Assembly: GCA_947590905.1 (NCBI GenBank) | Contig: CANQCU010000003.1 | Span: 82,968 to 127,142 of the forward strand | Length of the DNA: 44,175 nt | Source: an uncultured Clostridia bacterium | GTDB lineage: Bacteria; Bacillota; Clostridia; TANB77; CAG-508 | Reading direction: 5' to 3' | Part shown: positions 8,477 to 18,055 of the stretch, piece by piece | How positions within the stretch are numbered: the first letter of the stretch is position 1 | Layout: each line of letters begins with the position of its first letter | Translations under genes and position numbers: made by a program | The notes under the pieces: generated by a model | What the model saw: only the letters and a program-made list of their open reading frames with translations | What the model was told of the DNA's origin: nothing | Databases searched by the model: none

Positions 8477-11400
8477 ATGAAGCATAAAAAATTAATTGTA
8501 TTTTTATTAATTTTTACAATTGCAGTAGCAGAATTTAGTTGGATTAATTTCAATAAAACTACATATGCAATAGATACTAATATCCCAGAAACAGAAGCTA
8601 CTGAATATTATGGAAAACAATTAGAAAAAGATCCAGACGCAAAAATGTTCTATGACGTAATGGTAGAAATGTTTAAATCTGGAATGTTTGAAAAAGGAGA
8701 AGATTACGAATTAACAAATACAGAAAATGGAAAGTCAGCAAAACTTAATCAATCACAATTACAAGCTTATGCTACAGGTTCACAACATTTGTTAAGAATG
8801 ATGGCAGGAGCAAGAGATGCTTTCCAATACGATTATCCTGATGCATTTTGGATCGATTTTTCAGCAATTACATTAAGAGTTACTTTAAGTAGTGATGGAA
8901 GATATCATGCTTATTTAGGTGCTGGAAGAAGAGATGATTATTTATTACCAGGATTTAGTGTAAATGAAGCAAAAGGAAAAATTACAATTAAAGAAGCAGT
9001 AGAAAAATACGAAGAAAAAATGAGTGATGCTTTATCTAAAATACAAGAATCTGCAAAAGCAGAAACAGATAGTGAAACACAAAATGAAAAATTAGCAAGA
9101 GCAACACATGATTATATAACAAAAAATATGAGATATAGATATGAATATCAAGTAGAAAATTATAAAAGTACAGAAATGCCATATAGTAATGCAAGAACTG
9201 CATATGATTTCTTAATATATGGAGAAGGAGTTTGCGAAAGCTATACAAGAGCATATAAAGCAATACTTGATAGATTAGGAGTTCCTTGTGTTTGTGTAGT
9301 AGGAGCTTATACTGTTACAAATACACAAACAGAAGAGCATATTTGGAATTATGTACAAATAAACAATAAATGGTATGGCGTTGACGTAACAATGGATGAT
9401 CCAGTAGCACTAGGTAGAAATTCAGGAAGAGAAAATCGCCAATACTTATTAGTAGGTCAAACAGATTTAAATGCTCATCATATTCCATCTAAATATTTCT
9501 CTTCAGCAGAATATGAATTTACTTATCCAATACTTGATACAGCAACAGTAGATGGAGAAGAGTTCTATGATGCAGGTTTATTTAAAGTAAGAGCTTTTGG
9601 TAAAGATTACCTAGAGAGCGATATAGACTCAAGTTGGGAAGGAAAAGATTCACAAAAAACAACACATGTATGGGTTAGTTATAACGGAAAGAACTATACA
9701 GAAAATGCACAAGACGGAAAATACATAATAGCAAGATTTGCAGTATATGATAGTGGGTTAAAAGCTCCTAGCGGATTGACTTCAGATAAATTACAAGAAT
9801 GGCAAGAAAATGTTGAAGCAAAAGCAGAAAAGAAATGGGTATATACAAACTGGGGGTATATTACTCCAGAAATGTATGGTGCAGAATTGGAGAAAGAAAA
9901 AGGTAGCGAAAGTTACAAACATGATAAAGATTTAGGAGATTATCTTGAATTTCCTTTACCAAACGTAGAGTTAATTCAATTTTCAGTAACAGATATTCCA
10001 CCAGACACAACAGTAGAGGGAATCATGAATGGTGGTTTATACTACAAAGGTAACCCATCTTTATTAACAGAAAAAACACCAGAAATAATAAATAAATATG
10101 ATACAGTTGCTAAAGTTCCATATATAAAGAAGGCAACACCAGCACAATATTCAAAACTTAAATTTGGTGAAACATATCACATAAGGTTAGAATATGATAC
10201 TGAGCTTTATCAAATAGATGGAGAAGAAATGTCAGTCGAAATAGTTGACGTTATTGATCCGTCAAGAAATTCAAAACCATCTGTAGTACAAAGTAGTAGA
10301 ATAGAACACATAGAATATGATTTAGCAAATGGAGTTGTAGAATTTGATTTTATACCAAGTGATGTATTTGCAGCAAATGAAGTAACTTATGAAATAGAAT
10401 GGAAAGGTGTAGTAGGACCAGAAAAACATCAAGTTAGTGGAAACGTAACACCAGGTAGAAAACCATTAAAAGCAATGTACACAGTTGGAGCACCATGTGA
10501 TGCATGTGCATATCATAGTCTAGGAATTGACTGGAATACATTTGGTCAACCAGAATTAATGGATGGTTCAACATTAGATCCTAAAAAATTCGAAGGTTAC
10601 GAAATGGGATCAAATACATTAGAAAACTTTACAGATGATGTAGATTTATCAGCATTATCACATCGTTTAAGCTTAGTAACAACTACAACATCACCAGAAC
10701 AAAACAAAGAAATGCTAGATAAAATTTCAGAAAAAACGGATGATGAGGTTATAAATTCTCAAACTTATAATATAAGATTACAACTATGCAAAATGCAAGT
10801 TGTAAAACCTGGACAAAGCGTTAGAGTAAGACTTGGTTTCCCAGAAGGAACAACTTATGAAGAATATTTATCAGGAGAAAAAGAATTTAAAGTATACCAC
10901 TATAAATATGATGCTTTTGGAAATATTACAGGAGTTGAAACAATACCAGTAGAAGTTACAAGACAAGGATTAATATTAATAGTAGACTCATTCAGCCCAT
11001 TTACTATTGCAACAGTAGAAGGACCAGGAGAAGATAAGGCACCAATAAAGAAAGATTTAGTACTATCTAGTTCAGATGGAGGAACAGTAACATGTAATAT
11101 GTCAGACCAAGAAAAACAGACACAAACAATAAATATGACAGAAAAAGATACAGTAGAAATAGTTATTACAGCAGATTCAGATAAATCTATAGAAAGTATT
11201 TCTATAGGAACAAAAGTAATTCCTGTTACAAATAAAGACCAAATGACAGTTACTGTAAATGCAGAAGAATTAGAGGTTGGAACAACAAGAATGTATGTAC
11301 AATTTATGTCAAAGGCAGTTGAAGAAAAAGATACAGCTAAAGGTGAAACAGAAGTTGAGCAACAACAATCAGATTTTATACTTGATGAAAATCCAGATGG

Positions 11401-11812
11401 TGATGATGTAAATTATGTTTCAAAAATTGACACAAATATGTCAGTAAAAGACTTTGTAAACAAAATTGATACAATATATACAAAAGTAGAAGTGTTAGAT
11501 AATAATGGAACAGTAGTAGGAGAAGATAAAAAAGTAGCAACAGGAATGAAACTTAAAATAACTCATGGAGACAATACTGATACACCAGAAGATGATTATG
11601 ATGTAGTATATGATGTTGTTGTTCATGGAGATATAGATGGTACAGGAACTATTGATGGAAATGATATTGTACCATGGAGATTAAATAAAGTTGGATTAGA
11701 AAGCTTAGATGGAGCATATTTGAAAGCTTGTGACTATGATTCAAGCGGAGATATATCAAGTGATGATTTAGTTGCAATGAGAATGATATATATAGAAAAT
11801 TTAACAAAATAA
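8477..11812 (+). CDS. Secreted transglutaminase-like protein with C-terminal type I dockerin
   Basis: The 1111-residue protein has a signal peptide (about 1-31). A transglutaminase/cysteine-protease-like domain follows, with Cys253 in GEGVCESYTRAY, His288 in EEHIWNYV and Asp303 in WYGVDVTMDDP, the expected Cys-His-Asp triad. The long middle part is beta-rich and not recognised. The end (about 1050-1111) has two calcium-loop repeats, GDIDGTGTIDGNDI and CDYDSSGDISSDDL, each followed by a helix: a type I dockerin. Dockerins bind cohesins; the next gene encodes a wall-anchored cohesin-like protein, a likely partner. The start has AAAGGAGAG upstream. The enzyme could cross-link or cleave proteins at the cell surface; substrate unknown. 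Confidence 0.85.
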   Translation: MKHKKLIVFLLIFTIAVAEFSWINFNKTTYAIDTNIPETEATEYYGKQLEKDPDAKMFYDVMVEMFKSGMFEKGEDYELTNTENGKSAKLNQSQLQAYATGSQHLLRMMAGARDAFQYDYPDAFWIDFSAITLRVTLSSDGRYHAYLGAGRRDDYLLPGFSVNEAKGKITIKEAVEKYEEKMSDALSKIQESAKAETDSETQNEKLARATHDYITKNMRYRYEYQVENYKSTEMPYSNARTAYDFLIYGEGVCESYTRAYKAILDRLGVPCVCVVGAYTVTNTQTEEHIWNYVQINNKWYGVDVTMDDPVALGRNSGRENRQYLLVGQTDLNAHHIPSKYFSSAEYEFTYPILDTATVDGEEFYDAGLFKVRAFGKDYLESDIDSSWEGKDSQKTTHVWVSYNGKNYTENAQDGKYIIARFAVYDSGLKAPSGLTSDKLQEWQENVEAKAEKKWVYTNWGYITPEMYGAELEKEKGSESYKHDKDLGDYLEFPLPNVELIQFSVTDIPPDTTVEGIMNGGLYYKGNPSLLTEKTPEIINKYDTVAKVPYIKKATPAQYSKLKFGETYHIRLEYDTELYQIDGEEMSVEIVDVIDPSRNSKPSVVQSSRIEHIEYDLANGVVEFDFIPSDVFAANEVTYEIEWKGVVGPEKHQVSGNVTPGRKPLKAMYTVGAPCDACAYHSLGIDWNTFGQPELMDGSTLDPKKFEGYEMGSNTLENFTDDVDLSALSHRLSLVTTTTSPEQNKEMLDKISEKTDDEVINSQTYNIRLQLCKMQVVKPGQSVRVRLGFPEGTTYEEYLSGEKEFKVYHYKYDAFGNITGVETIPVEVTRQGLILIVDSFSPFTIATVEGPGEDKAPIKKDLVLSSSDGGTVTCNMSDQEKQTQTINMTEKDTVEIVITADSDKSIESISIGTKVIPVTNKDQMTVTVNAEELEVGTTRMYVQFMSKAVEEKDTAKGETEVEQQQSDFILDENPDGDDVNYVSKIDTNMSVKDFVNKIDTIYTKVEVLDNNGTVVGEDKKVATGMKLKITHGDNTDTPEDDYDVVYDVVVHGDIDGTGTIDGNDIVPWRLNKVGLESLDGAYLKACDYDSSGDISSDDLVAMRMIYIENLTK

Positions 11813-11934
11813 TTGAACAGAATTTAATTAGAACGAAACTAAACTAAAATTCTTATAATAAAAAAATATATTAGTTATTAAGTTCTAAAGCTTAAATTAT
11901 AAAGTAACTTTACGTAAAAGAAAGGAAAATAAAA

Positions 11935-12828
11935 ATGAAAAAAGTTATTAAATTAGCAATTATTGCAATATTTGCATTTGTAATATTAAGTATTTATAAT
12001 ACTTCACTTGCAGTTACATCTGGAATAGTAACTTTAAATCCTGACAAAACAAGTTATGAACCAGGAAGTGAAGTGGTTGTATCAGTTGATATATCTGATT
12101 TAACAAGCACAACAGCAGTCATTGAATTCGGGGGAGTTGTACAATATAATAAAGAAATTATGACATTAAATGCAATAAATTCTAGTTTAGATGGAATTGC
12201 AAATGTAAAAAAAGATGTATTTACATATGGTATTACAGCAGGATCTGAACCAACTAACAAAAATGTTTGTAAATTAGTATTTAAACTAAATGATACTTAT
12301 GAAGGAACAGCAAATGTAAGCCTTTTAGTAGATTTATCAGGAACACAAGGAAAAAATACAATTAGTACATCTATAAATGTAGTAAAACCAACTCCATCAG
12401 AGCCAGAGGAATCAGAGCCAGAGGAGTCAAAACCAGAGGAATCAAAACCAGAAGAGTCAAAACCAGAAGAATCAAAACCAGAGGAATCAAAACCAGAGGA
12501 ATCAAAACCAGAGGAATCAAAACCAGAAGAGTCAAAACCAGAAGAATCAAAGCCAGAAGAATCAAAACCAGAAGAGTCAAGACCAGAAGAGTCAAAACCA
12601 GAGGAATCTAATCCAGAAGGGGCAAATCCAGAAGAATCAAATCCAAGCACTTCATCATCTGAAAGTACTAATACACAAAGTCAAAGTAGTACTGATGAAT
12701 ATCAAGGAAAATTACCAAAAACTGGAGAAAATAATTCATTGGTTGCAATAGCACTAGTTTCAGCAATAGTAATTATAACAGCAGCTGTAATAGCAAAGAA
12801 AAAGAGTAAAGCTAGAAAAGATATATAA
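11935..12828 (+). CDS. Cell-wall-anchored cohesin-like protein with PEESK repeat stalk (LPKTG)
   Basis: The 297-residue surface protein has a signal peptide (about 1-27) and a domain of about 125 residues with the cohesin/CBM-type pattern: ...YEPGSEVVVSVDIS..., a hydrophobic FGGVVQYNKEIMTLNAI strand pair (compare F.L.YDP..L in cohesins), ...VCKLVFKLND... and a closing strand. Then come tandem PEESK repeats as a stalk, LPKTG, a hydrophobic helix and a basic tail (AKKKSKARKDI). I infer a one-cohesin scaffold holding the dockerin protein encoded just upstream on the same strand. The assignment rests on pattern only; a generic cohesin-fold adhesin is possible. A terminator hairpin follows. Confidence 0.7.
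   Translation: MKKVIKLAIIAIFAFVILSIYNTSLAVTSGIVTLNPDKTSYEPGSEVVVSVDISDLTSTTAVIEFGGVVQYNKEIMTLNAINSSLDGIANVKKDVFTYGITAGSEPTNKNVCKLVFKLNDTYEGTANVSLLVDLSGTQGKNTISTSINVVKPTPSEPEESEPEESKPEESKPEESKPEESKPEESKPEESKPEESKPEESKPEESKPEESKPEESRPEESKPEESNPEGANPEESNPSTSSSESTNTQSQSSTDEYQGKLPKTGENNSLVAIALVSAIVIITAAVIAKKKSKARKDI
12402..12640 (+). repeat. 15-bp tandem coding repeats (PEESK/E)
   Basis: About fifteen copies of a 15-base unit of the form CCAGAGGAATCAAAA encode PEESK. Units differ mainly at GAG/GAA and AGT/ATC third positions, and some stretches are nearly identical, so copy number could vary by slippage without breaking the frame. Confidence 0.9.
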
Positions 12829-12913
12829 TAATTCAAAATTAAAAGTAAAATTCTTATTCAACAATAAAAAATATGGATTATATTAATTGGTAAATAAGAA
12901 TAAATTATACAAT

Positions 12914-12950
12914 AAAAAACTGATGCTAATTAAGATAGCGTCAGTTTTTT
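12914..12950 (+). terminator. Rho-independent terminator after the cohesin-like gene
   Basis: ACTGATGCTA (12919-12928) pairs with TAGCGTCAGT (12936-12945, one G-T pair), followed by TTTTTT. It separates the surface module from murE. Confidence 0.8.
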
Positions 12951-13099
12951 GCTATATTCGAATAATAAAAGTAATGCTTTTTTTAATATTTTTTTAATAA
13001 TAACTGTACAAAAAACAAAATTAATTATATAATATTCTTTGAAAATTTATAAATATTAATAAGATTAATTACATAAATATAAATATGGAGGAAATCTTT

Positions 13100-14572
13100 A
13101 TGGAATTAAAGAAAATCTTACAAGGTATAGAAGGAATTAAAGCCAAAGGAGACTTAGATATAGATATACCAAGTATTACTAATGATTCTAGAAATGTAGA
13201 AAAAGGCTCAATGTTTATAGCTGTTAAAGGATTTGAAACAGATGGACATAACTATATAGAAAGTGCAATAAAAAGTGGAGCAAAAGTAATAATGGTTCAA
13301 GAAGGAGCAGATATAAAAAGCCTATTAAAGTTAGAAAATATTACAATATTAATGGTGCCTGATACTAGAAAAGCATTAGCAATAGCAAGTTGTAATTTTT
13401 ATGATAATCCATCAAGAAAATTTACTTTAGTTGGAGTAACTGGAACAAAAGGAAAAACAACAACAACATATATGATAAAACAAATACTTGAAAAACAAGG
13501 AAAGAAAGTAGGATTACTTGGAACAATAGCAGTATATATAAATGGAAAAAAATTAGAAGATTCAGCAAGAACAACTCCAGAAAGTATTGAACTTCAAAAA
13601 ACTTTCGCACAAATGGTAAAAGAAAAAGTAGATGTTGTTGTTATGGAAGTATCATCACAAAGTCTTAAACTTGACAGGGTATATGGATGTGATTTTGATA
13701 TAGGAGTGTTTACGAACCTTTCAGAAGACCATATCAGTCCAAAAGAACATCCTGACATGGAAGATTATTTTGAATCAAAAATGAAACTATTTGATATGTG
13801 TAAATTTGGCTTTGCAAATACAGATGATTTACATGGATGTAAAGTGGCAAAATCAGGCAAATGTGAAATGGCAACTTATGGAATAGACAATAGTGCAAAT
13901 TTACTTGCAAAAGATATAACAATAACAAACTCTTATGCAGATTTTAAAGTAAAATTAGGTCAAAAAAATGAGAGAGTAAAAGTAGGAATACCTGGAAGAT
14001 TTAGTGTATATAATTCATTAGCAGCAATAAGTGTTGCACTAAAATTAAACGTAGAACCAGAAATAATAAAAGAAGCATTAGAAGAAGTTAGAGTACCAGG
14101 AAGATCAGAAATGGTAGATAACAAAAAAGAGTTAAATATAATGATAGATTATGCTCATTCTCCAGAAAGTTTAGAAAATATTTTATCAGCAGTAAAAGAA
14201 TATACTCAAGGAAGAGTAATAAGCGTATTTGGCTGTGGAGGAGATAGAGATTCAGGAAAAAGACCAATAATGGGAGAGATATCAGGCAGAATTGCAGATT
14301 ATACTATTATAACTTCTGATAATCCTAGAACAGAAGAACCTGAAGTAATAGTAAAACAAATAGAAGATGGAATCAAAAAAACAAATGGTAAATATGAATG
14401 TATAGTAGATAGAAAAGAAGCAATAAGAAAAGCAATAGAAATGGCAAACAAGAGAGATATAATTGTACTCGCAGGAAAAGGACACGAACCATATCAGGAA
14501 ATTAATCACAAAACATATCCTTTTGATGAAAGAATAATCGTAAGAGAAATAATTGAAGAAATGGGGAAATAA
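13100..14572 (+). CDS. murE: UDP-MurNAc-tripeptide synthetase MurE (meso-DAP type)
   Basis: This cytosolic ligase adds the third amino acid to UDP-MurNAc-L-Ala-D-Glu using ATP. The 490 residues show the Mur ligase order: N-terminal UDP-binding domain with ITNDSRNVEKGSMFIAVKG, P-loop GVTGTKGKTTTTYM, central SARTTPESIELQ and EVSSQSLKLDRV, and C-terminal DYAHSPESLEN, SVFGCGGDRDSGKRP and SDNPRTEEP. The DNPR motif is the usual mark of meso-diaminopimelate specificity, which agrees with dapA in the window. I start at the ATG after GGAGGA (13087-13092); an ATG 15 bases upstream overlaps that ribosome site and is unlikely. mraY starts three bases after the stop, in one operon with ftsW and murG. Confidence 0.95.
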   Translation: MELKKILQGIEGIKAKGDLDIDIPSITNDSRNVEKGSMFIAVKGFETDGHNYIESAIKSGAKVIMVQEGADIKSLLKLENITILMVPDTRKALAIASCNFYDNPSRKFTLVGVTGTKGKTTTTYMIKQILEKQGKKVGLLGTIAVYINGKKLEDSARTTPESIELQKTFAQMVKEKVDVVVMEVSSQSLKLDRVYGCDFDIGVFTNLSEDHISPKEHPDMEDYFESKMKLFDMCKFGFANTDDLHGCKVAKSGKCEMATYGIDNSANLLAKDITITNSYADFKVKLGQKNERVKVGIPGRFSVYNSLAAISVALKLNVEPEIIKEALEEVRVPGRSEMVDNKKELNIMIDYAHSPESLENILSAVKEYTQGRVISVFGCGGDRDSGKRPIMGEISGRIADYTIITSDNPRTEEPEVIVKQIEDGIKKTNGKYECIVDRKEAIRKAIEMANKRDIIVLAGKGHEPYQEINHKTYPFDERIIVREIIEEMGK

Positions 14573-14575
14573 ACA

Positions 14576-15527
14576 ATGGATTCGGGGTTTAAAATTGTAC
14601 TACTCAGTTTTATAATTTCAATAATAGTGGCTCTTGTTATATTACCAATACTAAAGAAACTAAAAGTAGGTCAAATAGAAAGAGAATATGGACCAAGGTC
14701 ACATTTAATAAAACAAGGAACTCCTACAATGGGAGGAATAATAATAGCAATTACAGCATTTATTATGATGTGTATACTATATAGCAAAAATAAAATAATA
14801 TTACCACTTACGTTAGTAATAATAGGATTTGGAGTAGTAGGATTTGTAGATGATTTTAAAAAATTAATATTAAAAGATACCGAAGGACTTAAACCTGCAT
14901 ACAAAATTTTACGGTTTACTTGCAATATCAGTATTCTTTGCATTATTCTTAGTAAGAGCAGGAATAGGGACAGAAACCTTCATACCAGGATTAAAGATAA
15001 TGGTAAAATTACCAATTCTTTTGTATATTCCATTTATAATATTTGTAATGTTAGCTACAACAAACGCAGTAAACTTAACAGATGGAATAGATGGTTTAGC
15101 AAGTAGCATATCTATGATTATGATAGCATGTCTTTCAGTAATTGCAATGAAGTATGAAGTTTATGAAATAGCAATGTTAGGTTTTGCATTATGCGGAGCC
15201 TGTTTAGGATTTTTAATATTTAATCTTCATCCAGCAAAAATTTTTATGGGAGATACTGGATCACTTTTACTAGGAGGAGCAATAGTAGTTATGGCACTAT
15301 ATTTAAAAATGCCTCTTATACTTATTCTTGTTGCAGCTATCCCACTACTTGAAACTGTATCAGTAATAATGCAGGTTATATATTTCAAAAAAACAGGAAA
15401 TAGAATATTTAAAATGACTCCACTTCATCATCATTTTGAGTTATCAGGCTGGAAAGAAGGGAAAATTGTTTCAGTATTTAGTGTAATCACACTTGTATTT
15501 TGCATAATAGCTATTTTTCTAGTATAA
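14576..15527 (+). CDS. mraY: Phospho-MurNAc-pentapeptide transferase MraY, +1 frameshift at CGG 14912
   Basis: MraY transfers phospho-MurNAc-pentapeptide to undecaprenyl phosphate, making lipid I. Reading 112 codons, skipping C14912 and going on from GGT14913 gives 316 residues, the usual length. All signatures are present across both frames: SHLIKQGTPTMGGI and VDDFKK before the shift; NAVNLTDGIDGLA, AKIFMGDTGSLLLG and TPLHHHFELSGWKE after it. The shift point restores YKIL-GLLAISVFF, aligning with the K-x-x-G-Q position of MraY without an extra residue. Unshifted translation ends at 15106, before the catalytic loops. The gene is essential and apparently single-copy, so simple decay is implausible. 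Confidence 0.93.
14912..14915 (+). other. +1 frameshift site 2 (CGGT) in mraY
   Basis: In frame: AAA ATT TTA CGG TTT. Skipping C gives AAA ATT TTA GGT TTA CTT GCA. The restored glycine coincides with a conserved MraY glycine. Confidence 0.85.
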
Positions 15528-15544
15528 AATTAAGGAGGAAAAAA

Positions 15545-16698
15545 GTGGCTAAAACTAAAAATGATAGGCCAAAAATAAAAAATAAACCAGTAGACTTTAT
15601 ATTAGTAATTACTGTTTTAATAATGCTTGCGTTAGGTATTGTAATGGTACTTTCTGCAAGTTCTCCTTCTGCGCTTTCAAGAACAGGAAAAAGTTATCAA
15701 TATGTTAAAACGCAGGCATTTTCTGCAATACTTGGCTTAGCTTTAATGGCAATAATTTCAAAAATAGATTATAAAGTATATAAAAAATTTGATAAAATAG
15801 CATATTTTGGAGCATTATTTTTACTTGGAGCTGTAATGATTCCAGGACTTGGACTTGAATCAGGAGGGGCAAGAAGATGGATAGATTTAAAATTTATAAC
15901 ATTCCAACCATCAGAAGTTGCCAAGATTGCACTTGTAATATTTTATGCTACATATCTAACTAATAATCGAGAAAAAATAGGAAAATTATGGAATGGCTTT
16001 TTAGAGCCAATGCTTTACTTAGTCCCAGTAATAGCAATACTTATAGGTTGCCAATCACATTTAAGTGCAACTATATTAATAGTTTTAATAATATCAATAA
16101 TGATGCTTATGGCAGGTAGCAAACTAAGGTATTTTTTAACATTTGGAAGTATAGCAGTAGCACGGAGGAGGAGGAATACTTTATGTACTTGCTAAATACT
16201 TAAATAAAGGAACATATAGATTAGGAAGAATAAAGACTTTCTTTGATCCTTGGTCAGACCCACAAGGAACTGGATGGCAGGTAATTCAAAGCCTTTATGC
16301 AATAGGTTCTGGTGGACTTTTTGGAGTGGGACTTGGAAATAGTACACAAAAATATTTATACATATCAGAGCCACAAAACGACTTTATATTTGCAGTAATA
16401 GCTGAGGAATTAGGATTTGTTGGGTGTGTACTAATAATTACTCTATTTGCAATATTTGTATGGAGAGGAGCATTAATTGCAATGAAAGCTCCTGATATGT
16501 TTGGAAGCTTACTTGCAATAGGAATAACATCAATAATTGGACTTCAAGCTTTAATAAATATAGCAGTTGTAACAGCTTCAATTCCTAATACAGGAATGCA
16601 ACTTCCATTTTTTAGCTATGGAGGAACATCACTTTTGATACTGTTATCTTCTGTTCGGAATACTGTTAAATATATCAAGACAATCCAAAAAAATATAA
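15545..16698 (+). CDS. ftsW: SEDS peptidoglycan glycosyltransferase FtsW, two +1 frameshifts at CGG (16163, 16656)
   Basis: FtsW is the polytopic SEDS enzyme that polymerises lipid II at the division site with a class B PBP. The GTG start follows AAGGAGG. Skipping C16163 and C16656 joins three segments (206, 164 and 13 residues) into a 383-residue protein of normal length. Family motifs are seen in each part: GLESGGARRWIDL and FQPSEVAKIALVIF, then YRLGRIKTFFDPWSDPQGTGWQ, SEPQNDFIFAVIAEELGF and FFSYGGTS, then SVGILLNIS at the end. Without the shifts translation would stop at 16195 or run through an unrelated tail to 16760. The second site regenerates exactly the C-terminal SVGILLNIS of the family. 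The gene lies between mraY and murG. Confidence 0.93.
16163..16166 (+). other. +1 frameshift site 3 (CGGA) in ftsW
   Basis: In frame: GTA GCA CGG AGG AGG. Skipping C gives GTA GCA GGA GGA GGA ATA CTT, that is AVAGGGILYVLAKY. An AGGAGGAGG purine tract lies immediately downstream of the site. Confidence 0.82.
16656..16659 (+). other. +1 frameshift site 4 (CGGA) in ftsW
   Basis: In frame: TCT GTT CGG AAT ACT. Skipping C gives TCT GTT GGA ATA CTG TTA AAT ATA TCA AGA, that is SVGILLNISR, the standard FtsW ending, with a stop at 16696-16698. Confidence 0.88.
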
Positions 16699-16811
16699 AA
16701 ATTAAAATTACAATATTGATAAATAATTTTAAAAAAATATTTAATACAAAGAGTTTATAGGTGAAATCTTTAAAACCTAAATACATAAAGCAAGGAGAAA
16801 TTCGTGCCAAA

Positions 16812-17927
16812 ATGAAAGTAATTATGGCAGCAGCTGGAACAGCAGGACATATTAATCCAGCACTCGCAATTGCAAACAAAATAAAAAAGGAAAATCCTTC
16901 TGCAGAGATTACATTTATAGGAACAGAAAGAGGATTAGAACAGGATTTAGTGCCAAGAGCAGGATATCCTTTAAGAACAATAGATGCTTATGGATTAAGT
17001 AAAAAATTAAGTTTAGATAATTTAAAAAAGATGATAAAAACACTAAAAGGTATTTTTGAGGCAAGAAAGATTGTAAAAGAAATAAAGCCTGACTTAATAA
17101 TAGGTACAGGTGGATATATATGTGGTGCTGTAATACTTGCAGGACACAAATATAAAATTCCAACAATGCTACATGAAAGTAATGCCTTCCCAGGAAAAGC
17201 AGTAAAAATGCTTGCACCAAAAACTGATGTCATAATGGTAAGTTTTAAAGATGCATTAGATAGAATTACAAATGCAAAAAAAGTTGTATTAACAGGTACG
17301 CCCACAAGAGATATAAAACAAAATATGACTTTAGATGAAAAAATAAAAGAGATAGAAAAATATTCTTTAAACCCTGCAAAACCAACAGTACTTGTTTTTG
17401 GAGGAAGTCAAGGCGCAAAGGCTATAAATGATGCTATAATTGATTTAGCAGAGAAAAAGCTAAATAAAAAATACCAGATACTTTTAGTTTCTGGGCCAAA
17501 GCAATATGAAATTGTTAAAGAAGAATTCAAAAAGAGAAATTTAGATATTGATAATATATATGGAATAAAAGTTGTTCCATACATTTATGATATGGTAGAA
17601 ATAATGAATTCAGCTGATATATTAGTATGTAGAAGTGGAGCAACTACAATTACAGAAATTGCAAAACTTGGAAAACCAAGTATATTAATTCCACTTCCAA
17701 ATGTTTCTCATGATCATCAACAATACAATGCAGAAGTATTAGAAAATGTAGGGTCAGCATTTATCATAAAGAATAACGAGTTAACAGCAGAGGATTTAAA
17801 TGGAAAGATAGAGCAAATGTTAGATAAAAACTTACTAGAAACTATGGGAAATAATGCAAGAAAAGCGTCAATTGATAATGTAGAAGATAGAATATATGAT
17901 GAAATAAAGAAAGTATTAGGAATATAA
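16812..17927 (+). CDS. murG: Lipid II synthase MurG (GlcNAc transferase)
   Basis: MurG adds GlcNAc from UDP-GlcNAc to lipid I at the inner membrane face. The protein is about 371 residues long. It shows the N-terminal glycine-rich AAAGTAGHINPALAIA loop, GTERGLEQDLVPRAGYPL, TGGYICGAVILAGHKYKIPTMLHESNAFPGKAVK, the second glycine loop LVFGGSQGAKAIN, and the C-terminal donor-binding block SADILVCRSGATTITEIAKLGKPSILIPLPNVSHDHQQYNA. I chose the ATG that begins MKVIMAAAG, preceded at a somewhat long distance by AAGGAG (16792-16797); a GTG further up has no ribosome site. The reading frame is intact. It closes the murE-mraY-ftsW-murG cluster. Confidence 0.94.
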   Translation: MKVIMAAAGTAGHINPALAIANKIKKENPSAEITFIGTERGLEQDLVPRAGYPLRTIDAYGLSKKLSLDNLKKMIKTLKGIFEARKIVKEIKPDLIIGTGGYICGAVILAGHKYKIPTMLHESNAFPGKAVKMLAPKTDVIMVSFKDALDRITNAKKVVLTGTPTRDIKQNMTLDEKIKEIEKYSLNPAKPTVLVFGGSQGAKAINDAIIDLAEKKLNKKYQILLVSGPKQYEIVKEEFKKRNLDIDNIYGIKVVPYIYDMVEIMNSADILVCRSGATTITEIAKLGKPSILIPLPNVSHDHQQYNAEVLENVGSAFIIKNNELTAEDLNGKIEQMLDKNLLETMGNNARKASIDNVEDRIYDEIKKVLGI

Positions 17928-18055
17928 TAATCATAATTAGAACAATGAAAAATGAGAATATGAAAAATAATATTTAAATAATGAAATATACAAAAAAGTA
18001 CAAATCTATTAATTAATAAATTCATATAAAACAAGATAAAGTAGGGAATAACAAT

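Noticed and set aside
12402-12640. CRISPR-like array
   Set aside because: Repeats are directly adjacent 15-bp coding units without spacers, and no cas genes are present. No CRISPR array was seen in the window.
12297-12650. 117-codon minus-strand frame with repeated SSGFD
   Set aside because: It is the antisense shadow of the PEESK repeats, with no ribosome site or signal features.
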